In this document: positions 1 through 8,600 of the stretch, in pieces
Position numbering within the stretch: position 1 is the stretch's first letter
Layout of the letters: the number at the start of each line of letters is the position of its first letter
Notes under the pieces: model-generated
What the model was told of the DNA's origin: nothing
The model's input: only the letters and a program-made list of their open reading frames with translations
The model's database searches: none
Translations under genes and position numbers: made by a program
Source: Geothermobacter sp964501815
GTDB taxonomy: Bacteria; Desulfobacterota; Desulfuromonadia; Desulfuromonadales; Geothermobacteraceae
NCBI GenBank assembly: GCA_964501815.1
Contig: CAZCUR010000041.1
Location: 1-22,071, forward strand
Length of the DNA: 22,071 nucleotides
Direction: 5' to 3'

Positions 1-84
1 CTGGTCACCACTATCGTCACCGGGAGCAAATGGTTCGGACTGGGCAAGGCCCATTCCATCTTCCAGATCTACGAACTGCCGTAA
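1..84 (+). CDS. C-terminal end of an unrecognised protein (partial)
   Basis: An open frame enters from the left edge and ends with TAA at 82-84, giving 27 residues that finish in IFQIYELP. Codon use is normal for the window and an intrinsic terminator follows 25 bp later, so this looks like a true gene end. The tail matches no family I can name, and no function is proposed. Confidence 0.6.
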   Translation: MVTTIVTGSKWFGLGKAHSIFQIYELP

Positions 85-108
85 CCGGAAGCAGGACCGA
101 TGTACGCA

Positions 109-142
109 GGGGCCGTCCCATTCGGGGCGGTCCCTTTTTTTT
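109..142 (+). terminator. Rho-independent terminator of the upstream partial gene
   Basis: GGGGCCGTCCC (109-119) can pair with GGGGCGGTCCC (124-134) through G-C and G-U pairs, giving an 11-bp stem with a 4-nt loop. A run of eight T (135-142) follows directly. This is a classical intrinsic terminator for the gene ending at 84. Confidence 0.85.
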
Positions 143-168
143 ACGCCGGATAGTGAGGCCGCCTGCCT

Positions 169-702
169 TCAGCTCCAGGTGTGGCGCCGACACCATTCGT
201 GCATGACGATCCCTGCGGTGACGGCGACATTGAGGCTTTCGGTCTGGCCGAAACGGGGAATGGCGACCGGCAGCAGCCCGGGCCAGTCGGTTCGGTCATC
301 GAGCTGCGGCCCGAACTCCTCATGTCCGAGAACGAAGGCCACCTTTTCGGGCAGCTCGGCCTGCACCAGCGGGGTTGAGGCATCCGGGGCAAGCAAACAG
401 AAGCGATAGCCTTCGGCGGCGAGTTCGGTGTGCGCCTCGGCAAAGGACGTGCAGTTGCGCACCGGTACCTTGCGCAGTGCACCCTTGGCGGGGGAGGGAT
501 CGAAAGGCCCGATGTCGACCAGGTAGACACGACAGGCACCGAAAAACTCGGCCGAACGCAGAATCTTGGCGACGTTGTAGCCCGCTTTGAGGCGATCGAG
601 AATCAGGACAAAAGGGTGAGGGCCGGGCTGCGCCAGCACGTTGCGCTGCAGCTCCAGCTGGTAGCGTTTTTCGGCGTCACGGTAGCGTCGTTTGCGGGCC
701 AT
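169..702 (-). CDS. SpoU/TrmH-family RNA 2'-O-methyltransferase
   Basis: This 177-residue protein has the SPOUT signature in order. Motif 1 is NVAKILRSAEFFG (Asn43, Arg49). Motif 2 is GHEEFG (126-131). Motif 3 is IPRFGQTESLNVA (148-160), which forms the knot that binds S-adenosylmethionine. Family members methylate the 2'-OH of a tRNA or rRNA nucleotide; the target cannot be read from the sequence. The length fits a compact TrmL/TrmH-like enzyme without extra RNA-binding domains. The start is uncertain. ATG at 702 lacks a Shine-Dalgarno sequence, whereas an in-frame GTG at 729 lies 11 nt after AGAGGAGG and would add nine residues. It appears to be a single-gene unit pointing toward the upstream terminator and is unrelated to the arsenic genes. 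Confidence 0.85.
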   Translation of the reverse strand: MARKRRYRDAEKRYQLELQRNVLAQPGPHPFVLILDRLKAGYNVAKILRSAEFFGACRVYLVDIGPFDPSPAKGALRKVPVRNCTSFAEAHTELAAEGYRFCLLAPDASTPLVQAELPEKVAFVLGHEEFGPQLDDRTDWPGLLPVAIPRFGQTESLNVAVTAGIVMHEWCRRHTWS

Positions 703-956
703 GGCGGCATTATAGCGCCGTGATGGCACAAATGCACCTGCCTCCTCTGGCGATGACCTCTTGCCGGTTTGACCACGAACGTTATCGGCGAAACGGCCTG
801 GTCTGGTGACCACCGCTTGCCAGAGCAGACTGCACCTCTGGTGCTGGGAGCATTTGGCATCCCTTCCTGGAAGTGATGGGATAACGTATTGGGGGGCGCA
901 TTTGCCAGGGACAAAACGAGGAAAACACAAAGGCAGTTGACGATTGAGCCATTTCC
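703..956. other. Intergenic stretch, no gene seen
   Basis: About 250 bp separate the divergent methyltransferase and toxin-antitoxin genes. Open frames here are short, lack ribosome sites and resemble nothing. The only signals are TATAAT on the minus strand just before the methyltransferase start and TTGACG at 937-942 as a possible -35 for the antitoxin operon. Confidence 0.5.
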
Positions 957-986
957 GGCTAATTTAAACTTAGCCAGACTTAGCCA
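937..986 (+). promoter_or_regulatory. Putative promoter/operator of the toxin-antitoxin pair
   Basis: TTGACG (937-942) is followed 17 nt later by a weak TAATTT (960-965). Over this -10 lies an inverted repeat, GGCTAA (957-962) and TTAGCC (970-975), and then a second TTAGCC (980-985) in a ten-base direct repeat of ACTTAGCCAG/A. Repeated half-sites across the promoter are what autorepression by an antitoxin would need. The promoter hexamers are weak, so the operator is the better-supported part. Confidence 0.45.
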
Positions 987-1002
987 AGAAGGGGTCGCGT
1001 CG

Positions 1003-1233
1003 ATGCAGGTCAACATGCACGAAGCCAAAAGTCAGCTGTCGAAATTGGCCGAAAAGGCCGCCCGGGGAGAAAAGGTCGTGATTGCCCGTGCCGGCAAGCC
1101 CTGGGTGGATCTTGTCCCCCACCGTGAGCGTAAACGACGCGTTCCGGGGAGGCTGAAGGGCCAGATTCATTGGAGTGATGATTTTGACCGGACCCCGGAC
1201 AGCCTGATTGACGCCTTTGAAGGGGAAGGCTGA
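1003..1233 (+). CDS. Phd/YefM-family antitoxin
   Basis: A 76-residue protein opening with a Phd-like N-terminus (VNMHEAKSQLSKLAEKAARGE) and KVVIARAGKPWVDLVP, the dimerisation and DNA-binding part of Phd/YefM antitoxins. The C-terminal half (from about residue 50) is polar and probably wraps the toxin. It would neutralise the downstream PIN ribonuclease and repress its own operon at the TTAGCC repeats upstream. The start at 1003 is chosen because the preceding AGAAGGGG can serve as ribosome site and the fold begins there; longer upstream extensions read through the operator. Its stop overlaps the toxin start by one base (TGATG), which suggests coupled translation. Confidence 0.88.
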   Translation: MQVNMHEAKSQLSKLAEKAARGEKVVIARAGKPWVDLVPHRERKRRVPGRLKGQIHWSDDFDRTPDSLIDAFEGEG

Positions 1234-1619
1234 TGCAACGCTTTCTGCTCGATACCCATGTGTTGCTCTGGTGGCTGGCGGACGCCCATGAGCTTGGGAT
1301 GGGAACCCGGGATATGATCGCCGACGAGCGCAACGAGGTTTTTGTCAGTGCTGCCACCGCGTGGGAGATGGCCATTAAACGAGCCCTTGGCAAGTTGGAT
1401 GCTCCCGATGACGTGGACGGGCTCGTTGAGGAGGAGGGGTTCAGCAAACTGCCCATCAGCCTCTACCATGGTCAGCTGGCGGGAAGCCTGCCGCCGCATC
1501 ACAGGGATCCTTTCGACCGCATGCTGGTGGCCCAGGCTCAGGCCGAAGGATTGATTCTGCTGACGGCGGACGATCAGATGCGTGCTTATGGGGTGCGGGT
1601 CCGGGACCCAAGAGATTGA
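1233..1619 (+). CDS. PIN-domain toxin (VapC-like ribonuclease)
   Basis: A 128-residue PIN-domain protein. The acidic metal-binding residues are visible: Asp7 in FLLDTHVLLWW, Glu45 in AATAWEMAIK, Asp92/Asp95 in HRDPFDRMLVAQA and Asp113/114 in LLTADDQM. Such toxins cut specific RNAs with Mg2+ or Mn2+ when released from the antitoxin. This subtype (LDTHxLLWW, HRDPFDR) regularly pairs with Phd-type antitoxins, as here. All catalytic residues are present and the length is normal, so the gene looks intact. The RNA target cannot be deduced. Confidence 0.92.
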   Translation: MQRFLLDTHVLLWWLADAHELGMGTRDMIADERNEVFVSAATAWEMAIKRALGKLDAPDDVDGLVEEEGFSKLPISLYHGQLAGSLPPHHRDPFDRMLVAQAQAEGLILLTADDQMRAYGVRVRDPRD

Positions 1620-1661
1620 GCCGCCGGCCCGCATGCGTCGTATTGTCCCGTGATGATAACC

Positions 1662-1685
1662 AGGCTCAGGCCGCGGCCTGAGCCT
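1662..1685. repeat. Perfect 24-bp palindrome at convergent gene ends
   Basis: AGGCTCAGGCCG is followed immediately by its exact reverse complement. The palindrome covers the last codons and stop of the minus-strand hemerythrin gene and lies 43 bp after the plus-strand toxin stop. As RNA it can form a 10-bp stem with a CGCG loop. No T-run follows on either side, so it is at best a pause or Rho-assisted end signal for both convergent genes. Confidence 0.5.
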
Positions 1686-2220
1686 CATACTTCTCGACCA
1701 GCCGCCGGTAGGTCGCTTCCAGCTCCGGTGTTCTCGCCTCGGCATCGGCGTAGTCCTTAACCATCTGCGGGCGCACCTCCTCGGGCAGCACGCGCTCGGC
1801 CAGCGGGTAGAGGATGTTGTCCTCCTTGTCGATGTGGCCGCGCAACAGAGCCGCATAGCCTCTGGCGTTCTCGGCGATCAGCGGGATCTGGCCGGGCTCG
1901 CCGGCGAGGGCCTTCTGTGCCGCCTCTTCCATGCCGCGAACGAAGGCACGTCCCTGGTCGTGTTCCATGTGCATCGCCTCGATGGGAGAGTTCTTTTCCG
2001 GCATGCCGTTCTTCACCAGGGCGACGAAGAGGACATCCTCCTCCTTGGCGTGGTGGAAACGGTCGGCGTAGTTGCGGATGAAGTCGACCGCATCGAGGTA
2101 GAACTGCCAGTCGCGAAATTTCCCCGCCTCCATCAATGCGGTGTTCTTCTCCACCAGCGCGATCATGCGCAGGATCAGCTTGTGCTCCTCGACCATAACT
2201 TTTGTCACGTCGGTCTTCAT
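1666..2220 (-). CDS. Hemerythrin domain protein
   Basis: A 184-residue soluble protein with the hemerythrin HHE pattern: His13 (EEHKL), His56/His57 and Glu61 (RFHHAKEED), His87 (HMEHDQGR), and His129 with Glu133 (GHIDKEDNILYP). These residues would bind a di-iron centre that senses or holds O2 or NO, or handles iron for Fe-S repair. A charged tail of about 40 residues follows. The start is fixed by AGAGGAGG eight bases or fewer upstream and by a 4-base ATGA overlap with the preceding gene, so it is translated in an operon with the Cys-rich protein and the DUF1858-like protein. The set suggests protection of an anaerobe from oxygen or nitric oxide (inference). Confidence 0.9.
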   Translation of the reverse strand: MKTDVTKVMVEEHKLILRMIALVEKNTALMEAGKFRDWQFYLDAVDFIRNYADRFHHAKEEDVLFVALVKNGMPEKNSPIEAMHMEHDQGRAFVRGMEEAAQKALAGEPGQIPLIAENARGYAALLRGHIDKEDNILYPLAERVLPEEVRPQMVKDYADAEARTPELEATYRRLVEKYEAQAAA

Positions 2221-2678
2221 CCGTTCCTCCTCTGGCCGTCGACGCCGATCACCACCACCTCGAGGGGGACGTCCTTGCCCGACAGGGCGATGGCCTGCTG
2301 GGCGAACATCGCCAGCCCGCGGCAGCAGGGGACCTCCATGATGGTCACGGTCACCGACTGGATGTCGTTCTGGCTGATCATCGCCGCCAGCTTGTCGACG
2401 TAGGGGCTGGTGTCGTCCAGTTTCGGACAGGCGTTGACCAGCACCTTCCCCTTGATAAAGTCGCGGTGGAACTCGGCGTAGGCGAAGGGGGCGCAGTCGG
2501 CGGCGATCAGCAGATGCGCGTTCTGCAGGTAGGGCGCGGAGGGCGGCACCAGGTGCAACTGGGTCGGCCACTGACGCAGCTCGGAGGCGATACGCCCGGT
2601 GGCTTCGGTGTTATTGGTTTCAGGGGCTTCGACGGTACGGACTTGGCTGCCCGGGCAGCCGCATGCGAGTTTGCTCAT
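2217..2678 (-). CDS. Cys-rich stand-alone domain of the ferredoxin-fused 'CPGS' family
   Basis: This 153-residue protein carries CGCPGS near the N-terminus (Cys6, Cys8), then RQWPTQLHLVPPSAPY, LIAADCAPFAY (Cys62), VNACPKLDD (Cys84) and MEVPCCRGLA (Cys118/119). From memory of the family, the same block forms the C-terminal half of anaerobe proteins whose N-terminal half is a two-cluster ferredoxin. Here the ferredoxin half is absent, and a ribosome site (GGAG) stands before the ATG, so this is a separate short protein rather than a broken gene. The conserved cysteines suggest metal or Fe-S binding. Its exact role is unknown; its place between the DUF1858-like and hemerythrin genes fits redox stress. 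Confidence 0.7.
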   Translation of the reverse strand: MSKLACGCPGSQVRTVEAPETNNTEATGRIASELRQWPTQLHLVPPSAPYLQNAHLLIAADCAPFAYAEFHRDFIKGKVLVNACPKLDDTSPYVDKLAAMISQNDIQSVTVTIMEVPCCRGLAMFAQQAIALSGKDVPLEVVVIGVDGQRRNG

Positions 2679-2731
2679 TGTTTTTATCTCCTGTCTGGTA
2701 TTTTGTTTTCCTGCCTTCTGACTTCTGACTT

Positions 2732-2950
2732 CTAGCCTCTGCTTTCCAGATAGGCGTTGATTTCGTTTTCAATCTGCTGTTCGATCTCGTCGCCGAGGGC
2801 GTGGATGCTGACGACGTCTTTGACCAGGCAGATGCCGACGCCGCAGGTGACGCAGCCGATGTCATATTTCTCCAGAATCTCGCCGATGGCGGGGTGCTGT
2901 TCGATGGTCTTGTTGATCGGCTGGTCGCCGAGATTGTCGCGCAGGTTCAT
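2732..2950 (-). CDS. DUF1858-like small Cys protein
   Basis: A 72-residue protein with a helical start (INKTIEQHPAIGEILEKYDIGC) and a compact Cys group, Cys33, Cys36 and Cys41 in IGCVTCGVGIC. It resembles DUF1858, the small domain that also forms the N-terminus of the Fe-S repair protein ScdA/RIC and that often accompanies hemerythrin or hybrid-cluster proteins. The start at 2950 follows AAGGAG with 8-nt spacing. It is the first gene of the minus-strand operon with the Cys-rich protein and hemerythrin. Function is not established; a metal or redox role is inferred from the cysteines. Confidence 0.7.
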   Translation of the reverse strand: MNLRDNLGDQPINKTIEQHPAIGEILEKYDIGCVTCGVGICLVKDVVSIHALGDEIEQQIENEINAYLESRG

Positions 2951-3014
2951 GGTTGCATCTCCTTCATCGCGTTCGTTGATGGTGCCAGACTAGCGGCTGC
3001 GAACGGTAAAAAAC

Positions 3015-3028
3015 ATGATGCAGGTCAA
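3015..3028 (-). promoter_or_regulatory. FNR/HcpR-like box upstream of the hemerythrin operon
   Basis: Read on the minus strand this is TTGAC-CTGC-ATCAT, eight of ten matches to the FNR half-site pair TTGAT-N4-ATCAA. A TAGTCT hexamer (minus, 2992-2987) lies where the -10 of a class II activated promoter would be expected, about 30 bp from the box centre. CRP/FNR-family regulators such as FNR or HcpR control NO and O2 defence genes, which fits the operon. The site also lies between the divergent RND operon and could act on both. Confidence 0.45.
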
Positions 3029-3193
3029 AATCCGACAAAAAAAGTCGCTTTTTATAAAGACCGCAAAAAAAGGGAGCAAGGGGTTGCATTCCATCATAAA
3101 TCGTATTATTCATATGTTTGATGTTTTGCCGGGCATTTTGTTGCCACCTGTTAAGCTTCACAGGACATCGAGCAAACCCGAGGAGACGAAACC

Positions 3194-4543
3194 ATGTCCC
3201 GATGGCTGCTGTTACCGGCCTTGCTGCTGGCCCCCTTCTTTACGATTGGAGCTGCGGAGCTGCCTCCGCCGCAGACGTGGGATGCCCCGACAGCTGTCGC
3301 CTACGCCCTGCGCAACAGTCCTGACAGCCGCATCGCGGCGGCCCGGATTGGCGAGGCCGAAGCGATGCTGCAGCAGGCAGGTGCCGCCGATTATCCGCGG
3401 TTGAGCCTCGCTGCCGGCTACACCCAGACCGACAATCCCATGTACAGCTTCGGCAACATTCTCAACCAGGGCGCCTTCACCCCCGGCATCGATTTCAATG
3501 ACCCGGGGCGCACCGACAACCTCAACCTGACCGCCTCGGCGCGCTACCGCCTGTACAACGGTGGTCGCGACCAGGCGCGGCAGCAGGCCGCAAAAGAGGG
3601 AATCAAGGCGGCCCAGGCTGCCGAAGGCGAAGTCCGGCAACAGCTGGAGCTGGCCGTCTTCAGGGCGTATCAGCATATGGTCGATACCCGGCGGCTGATT
3701 GCGGCGCGCGAAAAGACGCTCGAGGCCATCCGCTCTTCCCTTGCGGTGGCGAGGGCCCGGTTCGATGCCGGTGACCTGCTCAGGGTCGACCTGCTCAACC
3801 TTGAAGTGCAGGAGTCGCAAGCCAGGGAGAACCTCATCCAGGCGCAGCACGACAATCAGCTGGCCCAGAAAGTCTTTTTGCGTCTTCTGGGGCTGCCCGA
3901 GGGCGAGGTGGAGCTGGCTCCCGAATCGCCCGCGCCGGCGGTTCCGGACCAGCCGGACATCAGCCGCCGCCCTGAACTGGAGCGCATCGAAGCCGAACTG
4001 GCCGCGGCGACAGCCCAGGTCAGGGAAGCCCGCGGCGGCTACCTGCCGACCGTCGATGGCGTCGCCAGCTACCAGTTCGACCAGGGGAGCGAAACGGGCG
4101 GCGAGGGCGATTCCTGGCTGGCGGGGTTGCAGGTCAGCTTCAACCTGTTTGACGGCCATCTGACCGCGGGCAGGGTGGCACAGGCCCGCTCGCGTTTGAC
4201 CCGGCTCCGCGCCGAAAGGGACAAGCTGGTTCTGCAACTCAATTACGAGCTCACCAGGGCCAGGCTGAACCTTGAACAAGCCGAACAGCGCCTGGAGGTG
4301 ACCCGTAAGCTGCTGGAACAGGCCACCGAGAGCGAGCATCTCAGCCGGGCCCAGTTCAAAGCCGGTGTGATCCTGGTTTCCGATCTCATTGACAGCGAAA
4401 ACCGCCTGATTGATGCCCGCATCCGCAACCTGCTGGCCGAGTCGAGGGTCCGGATCGCCGTTGCCGAACTGCGGGTGGCCGCCGGCCTGCCGGTGTTCCC
4501 GGACAAGGACGCTCCCGGATTGCAAACCACCCTAACAGACTGA
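3194..4543 (+). CDS. TolC-family outer-membrane efflux protein
   Basis: A 449-residue protein with a signal peptide (SRWLLLPALLLAPFFTIGA, cleavage near residue 20) and two OEP repeats, about residues 30-230 and 245-430. Each has the long Ala/Gln/Arg-rich helices of TolC proteins and short beta segments such as LNLTASARYRLYNGG and LAGLQVSFNLFDG. It would trimerise as the outer-membrane channel of the tripartite pump encoded by the next two genes. GAGGAG precedes the start. The adaptor begins 25 bp after its stop, so the three genes form one operon. A weak TTGCAT lies at 3084-3089 with AT-rich DNA after it, but no convincing promoter can be named. Confidence 0.92.
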   Translation: MSRWLLLPALLLAPFFTIGAAELPPPQTWDAPTAVAYALRNSPDSRIAAARIGEAEAMLQQAGAADYPRLSLAAGYTQTDNPMYSFGNILNQGAFTPGIDFNDPGRTDNLNLTASARYRLYNGGRDQARQQAAKEGIKAAQAAEGEVRQQLELAVFRAYQHMVDTRRLIAAREKTLEAIRSSLAVARARFDAGDLLRVDLLNLEVQESQARENLIQAQHDNQLAQKVFLRLLGLPEGEVELAPESPAPAVPDQPDISRRPELERIEAELAAATAQVREARGGYLPTVDGVASYQFDQGSETGGEGDSWLAGLQVSFNLFDGHLTAGRVAQARSRLTRLRAERDKLVLQLNYELTRARLNLEQAEQRLEVTRKLLEQATESEHLSRAQFKAGVILVSDLIDSENRLIDARIRNLLAESRVRIAVAELRVAAGLPVFPDKDAPGLQTTLTD

Positions 4544-4568
4544 TTTTCCGATGATGGAGACGGATGTC

Positions 4569-5603
4569 ATGAAACGAATGGGACTGCTGATATTCTTCGG
4601 CCTTGTGCTGCTGGCGGGATGCCAGGACCCTGCGGAACGCACCCGTCCGGCCGACCTGCCGCCGGTCCAGGTCAAAACCCGCATTCTCACCCTGCAAGAT
4701 GTCCCGGCGCAGGTGGAGGTTTCCGGCACCGTGAAGGCGGTGGAGCATGCCCTGATTTCGGCCCGGGTCAGCGGCCAGATTGTGGAACTGCCGGTGCGGG
4801 TCGGTTCCCGGGTCAAAAAGGGCGAGCTGCTGATGCGCCTGCGCGCCGAGGAAATCGATGCCCGGGTCAAGCAGGCAAAAACCCGGTTGGCCCAGGCGCG
4901 GCGCAACCTGGAACGGGAGGAAAAGCTGCTCAAGGTGCAGGCCTCGACCCCGGAACGGGTGCGGACCCTGCGCGAGCAGGTGCAACTGCTTGAGGCGGCC
5001 TGGCGCGAAGCCCGGACCCTGCTCGGCTACACATCTATCCGGGCGCCCTTTGCGGCCACTGTGACGGAAAAGATGGTGGAGGTGGGCGACCTGGCCACCC
5101 CGGGGAAACCGCTGCTGGCACTGGAGAACAGCCGTGCGCTGGAAGTTGTGGTTGACGTCCCCGAGGCGCTGGTGAATCAGCTGCGTGTCGGACGCATGCT
5201 GCCGGTGACCATTCCGGCGGCACATGTCGAGATAAGCGCGGCCATTCGGGAAATCTCGCCGACGGTGGACCCCACGACCCGCTCGGTGCGTGTCAAGCTC
5301 GATCTGCCCGACAATCCGGCCCTGCGCAGCGGCCAGTTCGCCCGGGTCGGTCTGCCGGATGCCTCGGCCAAAACCCTGCTGGTTGAACGCAGTGCTCTGC
5401 ATCGTAACGGCCAGATGGAACAGGTTTTTGTCGTTCGTGACGGCAGAGCCGTGCTGCGTCTGGTCCGCAGCGGTGCGCGTTATGGCGACAGCGTGGAGAT
5501 TCTTACGGGCCTGGAGCCAGGGGACGAGATCATCGTCGAGGCAGCCGGTCGGCTTCATGACGGCCAGCCGGTGACCGTTGTGCAAACGGAGTCTGCCCAA
5601 TGA
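4569..5603 (+). CDS. RND efflux periplasmic adaptor (lipoprotein)
   Basis: A 344-residue membrane-fusion protein. The start at 4569 is chosen over 4551 because it gives a clean lipoprotein signal, MKRMGLLIFFGLVLLAGC with lipid-accepting Cys18, and has GGAG at good spacing. Next come the biotinyl-lipoyl half (VEVSGTVKAVEHALISARVSGQ), a short helical hairpin with VKQAKTRLAQARRNLEREEK, the second lipoyl half (YTSIRAPFAATVTEKMVEVGD) and the beta-barrel and membrane-proximal domains (LEPGDEIIVEA). It links the TolC-like channel to the RND pump. The stop overlaps the pump start (ATGA), which implies coupled translation. Confidence 0.92.
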   Translation: MKRMGLLIFFGLVLLAGCQDPAERTRPADLPPVQVKTRILTLQDVPAQVEVSGTVKAVEHALISARVSGQIVELPVRVGSRVKKGELLMRLRAEEIDARVKQAKTRLAQARRNLEREEKLLKVQASTPERVRTLREQVQLLEAAWREARTLLGYTSIRAPFAATVTEKMVEVGDLATPGKPLLALENSRALEVVVDVPEALVNQLRVGRMLPVTIPAAHVEISAAIREISPTVDPTTRSVRVKLDLPDNPALRSGQFARVGLPDASAKTLLVERSALHRNGQMEQVFVVRDGRAVLRLVRSGARYGDSVEILTGLEPGDEIIVEAAGRLHDGQPVTVVQTESAQ

Positions 5604-8600
5604 ACCAACAGCTCGAACATCCGGGTTTCGCCGGCCGGATGGCGGCGATGTTCGTCAATTCGCGCCTGACGCCGCTGGCGATTCTTTTGTCTCTGCTGCT
5701 CGGCTTCTTCGCCATCGTCATGTTGCCGCGCGAAGAGGAACCGCAGATCAAGGTGCCGATGATCGACGTGCTGGTAAGCATGCCGGGAGCGACGCCGGAG
5801 GAGGTTGAGCAGCGGGTTTCGGTGCCGATGGAAAAGCTGCTCTACGAGCTGCCCGGGGTCGAATACATCTATTCAACTTCCATGGCCGGGCAGAGCATGC
5901 TGGTGGTGCGCTTCTACGTGGGAGAGGACCTGGAGACCGCGCTGGTCCGCCTGAACCAGAAGCTGCAGACCAACTTCGACCGCATCCCCCACGGGGTGTC
6001 CAGGCCGCTGATCAAGCCGCACACCATCGATGATGTCCCGGTGCTGGCGCTGACCTTTCACGGCGGGGGCTATGATCACTACCTGCTGCGCCGGCTGGTC
6101 GCCCAGGTCGATGAAGAGATCAAGAGCATCAAGAACGTCGCCGAAACCAAAATCATCGGCGGCACCCGGCGCCAGCTGCGCATTGAATTCAACCCCCTGC
6201 AGCTGGCGGCGCGCGATCTGTCGCCGACCCAGTTGATTCCGGCCCTGCAGCAGGCCAACCGGCAGGGGATTACGGGCGTCCTGCAAGCGAACAACCGCCA
6301 GGTCCAGCTGCAGACCGGGGCCTTTCTGACCAGCCCTGAGGAAGTCGGCCGGATCGTCGTCGGTGTCTACGGCGGCAAACCGGTCTACCTGGCCGATGTC
6401 GCGACCATCATCGACGGACCCGAGGAACCGAACAACTATGTCCTGTTCGGAAGCCCCGGCAGGGACGAGGAACCGGCGGTCACCCTGTCGGTGGCCAAGC
6501 GCCCCGGCAGCAACGCCATCGATGTCGTTCATGCCGTCGAAGCCAAGATCGACAGCCTGAAGGGATCGCTCATCCCCGCCGACATCGAGGTGAGCATCAC
6601 CCGCAACTACGGCGAGACCGCGGCGGAAAAATCGAATGAACTGCTGCTGCACATGGGCATCGCCGTCTTCGGCGTCGCCCTGTTGATCCTGCTCTTTCTC
6701 GGCCTGCGCGAATCGCTGGTGGTGCTGCTGGCCATCCCGTCGACCCTGGCCCTGACCCTGCTGGTCTTCTACCTGTACGGCTACACCCTCAACCGCATCA
6801 CCCTGTTCGCGCTGATTTTCTCCATCGGCATCCTGGTTGACGATGCCATCGTTGTGGTCGAGAACATCGTCCGGCATCTGCGCCTGCCCGGATCGGAGAA
6901 AAAATCGCTCGCCAAAGTCGCCATCGAGGCGGTGGCCGAAGTCGGCAACCCGACCATTCTGGCGACCTGGGCGGTCATTGCCGCCATTTTGCCCATGGCC
7001 TTTGTCGGCGGCCTGATGGGCCCTTATATGCGGCCGATCCCCATCGGCTCGTCGGCGGCCATGCTCTTCTCGCTCATCATCGCCTTTACCGTCACCCCCT
7101 GGGCGGCGATCCGGCTGCTGAAGCATGGCGGTCACGGGAAGACGGCCGGGGAGGAGGGGGATGGGCACGATGACGACCACGCCCCCGACGACTTCCTGAC
7201 CCGCCTCTACCATCGGGTCATGGATCCGCTGATTGCCAGGGCCAGGTGGCGCGTGGTCTTCTTTGCCGGCGTTTTTGCGCTGCTGCTCGGCAGCATGTCG
7301 CTGGTCTACTTCGGCGCGGTCAAGGTCAAGATGCTCCCCTTCGACAACAAGAGCGAGTTCCAGGTGATCCTCAACATGCCGGAGGGCTCGACCCTGGAGC
7401 AGACCGCTCGGGTGGCGCGCGAGATGGCCGAGGTGGTGCGCAACGACCCTGCCACCACCGACTACCAGATCTACGTCGGCACCGCCTCCCCCTTCAATTT
7501 CAACGGCCTGGTGCGTCATTACTTCCTGCGCCGCGGTCCTGAAGTCGCCGATATCCAGGTCAACCTGCTGCCCAAGGGGGATCGCAGCGAACAGAGCCAC
7601 GATATCGCCGTGCGCATGCGTCCCGCCATTGCCGCCATCGCGGAAAAATACGGTGCCAGTGTGGCGGTGGCCGAGGTGCCGCCCGGTCCGCCGGTGCTGC
7701 AGACCCTGGTGGCCGAAGTCTACGGTCCGACCGATGCCGACCGGGTGCGTCTGGCGCAGAAGGTACGCGACATCTTCCGCAACACCGAAGGGGTCGTCGA
7801 TGTCGACTGGTACCGTGAGGCGGAGCGCAAGCGTCTGGTGCTGAAGGTCGACAAGGAGAAGGCGGCCCTGAACGGTATCAGTGAAGGGGAGATTACCGAC
7901 ACGGTGCAAATGGCCATGAGCGGTCTGCCCATCGACCTGTATCATCAGCCGAGCGACCGCGAGGAGATCAATATCGTCCTGCAGCTGCCCAGGGCTCTGC
8001 GGGCCCGGGTCGACAGCCTGCTGAACATTTCCGTGCGCGGCAGCGGCAATCCGCAGGGGCGGCTGGTACCGTTGCGTGAACTGGTGACAGTGAGCGAACA
8101 ACCGGTGGAGCAGACCCTGTACCGCAAGAACCTCAGGCCGGTCATCTACGTCACCGGTGATGTCGCCGGCAGTATCGAAAGTCCGGTCTATGCCATTTTG
8201 AAAATCAACAAAAAGCTGGCTGAACTGAAGGGGACCGATTTCGGTGGCGAGAAGGAGCGGATCGAGCTCTACAACCTCAATCAGCCCTTCAGCAGCGCCG
8301 AGCCGTCGATCAAGTGGGACGGCGAATGGCACATCACCCTTGAGGTCTTCCGTGACCTCGGTCTGGCCTTTGCCGCGGTGATGATACTCATCTACATGCT
8401 CATGGTCGGCTGGTTCAAGGACTACTTCACCCCGCTGGTGGTGATGGCCGCCATCCCCTTCTCGCTCATCGGCATTCTGCCCGCCCATTGGGGGCTGGGA
8501 GCCTTCTTCACCGCCACCTCCATGATCGGCTTCATGGCCGGGGCCGGCATCGTGGTGCGCAATTCCATCATCCTGGTCGATTTCATCGAGCTGCGTCTCA

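Noticed and set aside
779..887. ACGTTATC and GATAACGT as ends of a small mobile element
   Set aside because: Eight-base arms 93 bp apart with no target duplication, no second copy in the window and no further symmetry; chance is enough.
2221..2571. N-terminal extension of the hemerythrin by 117 codons
   Set aside because: The extension is an out-of-frame reading of the Cys-rich gene; a strong ribosome site and ATGA overlap mark the start at 2220.
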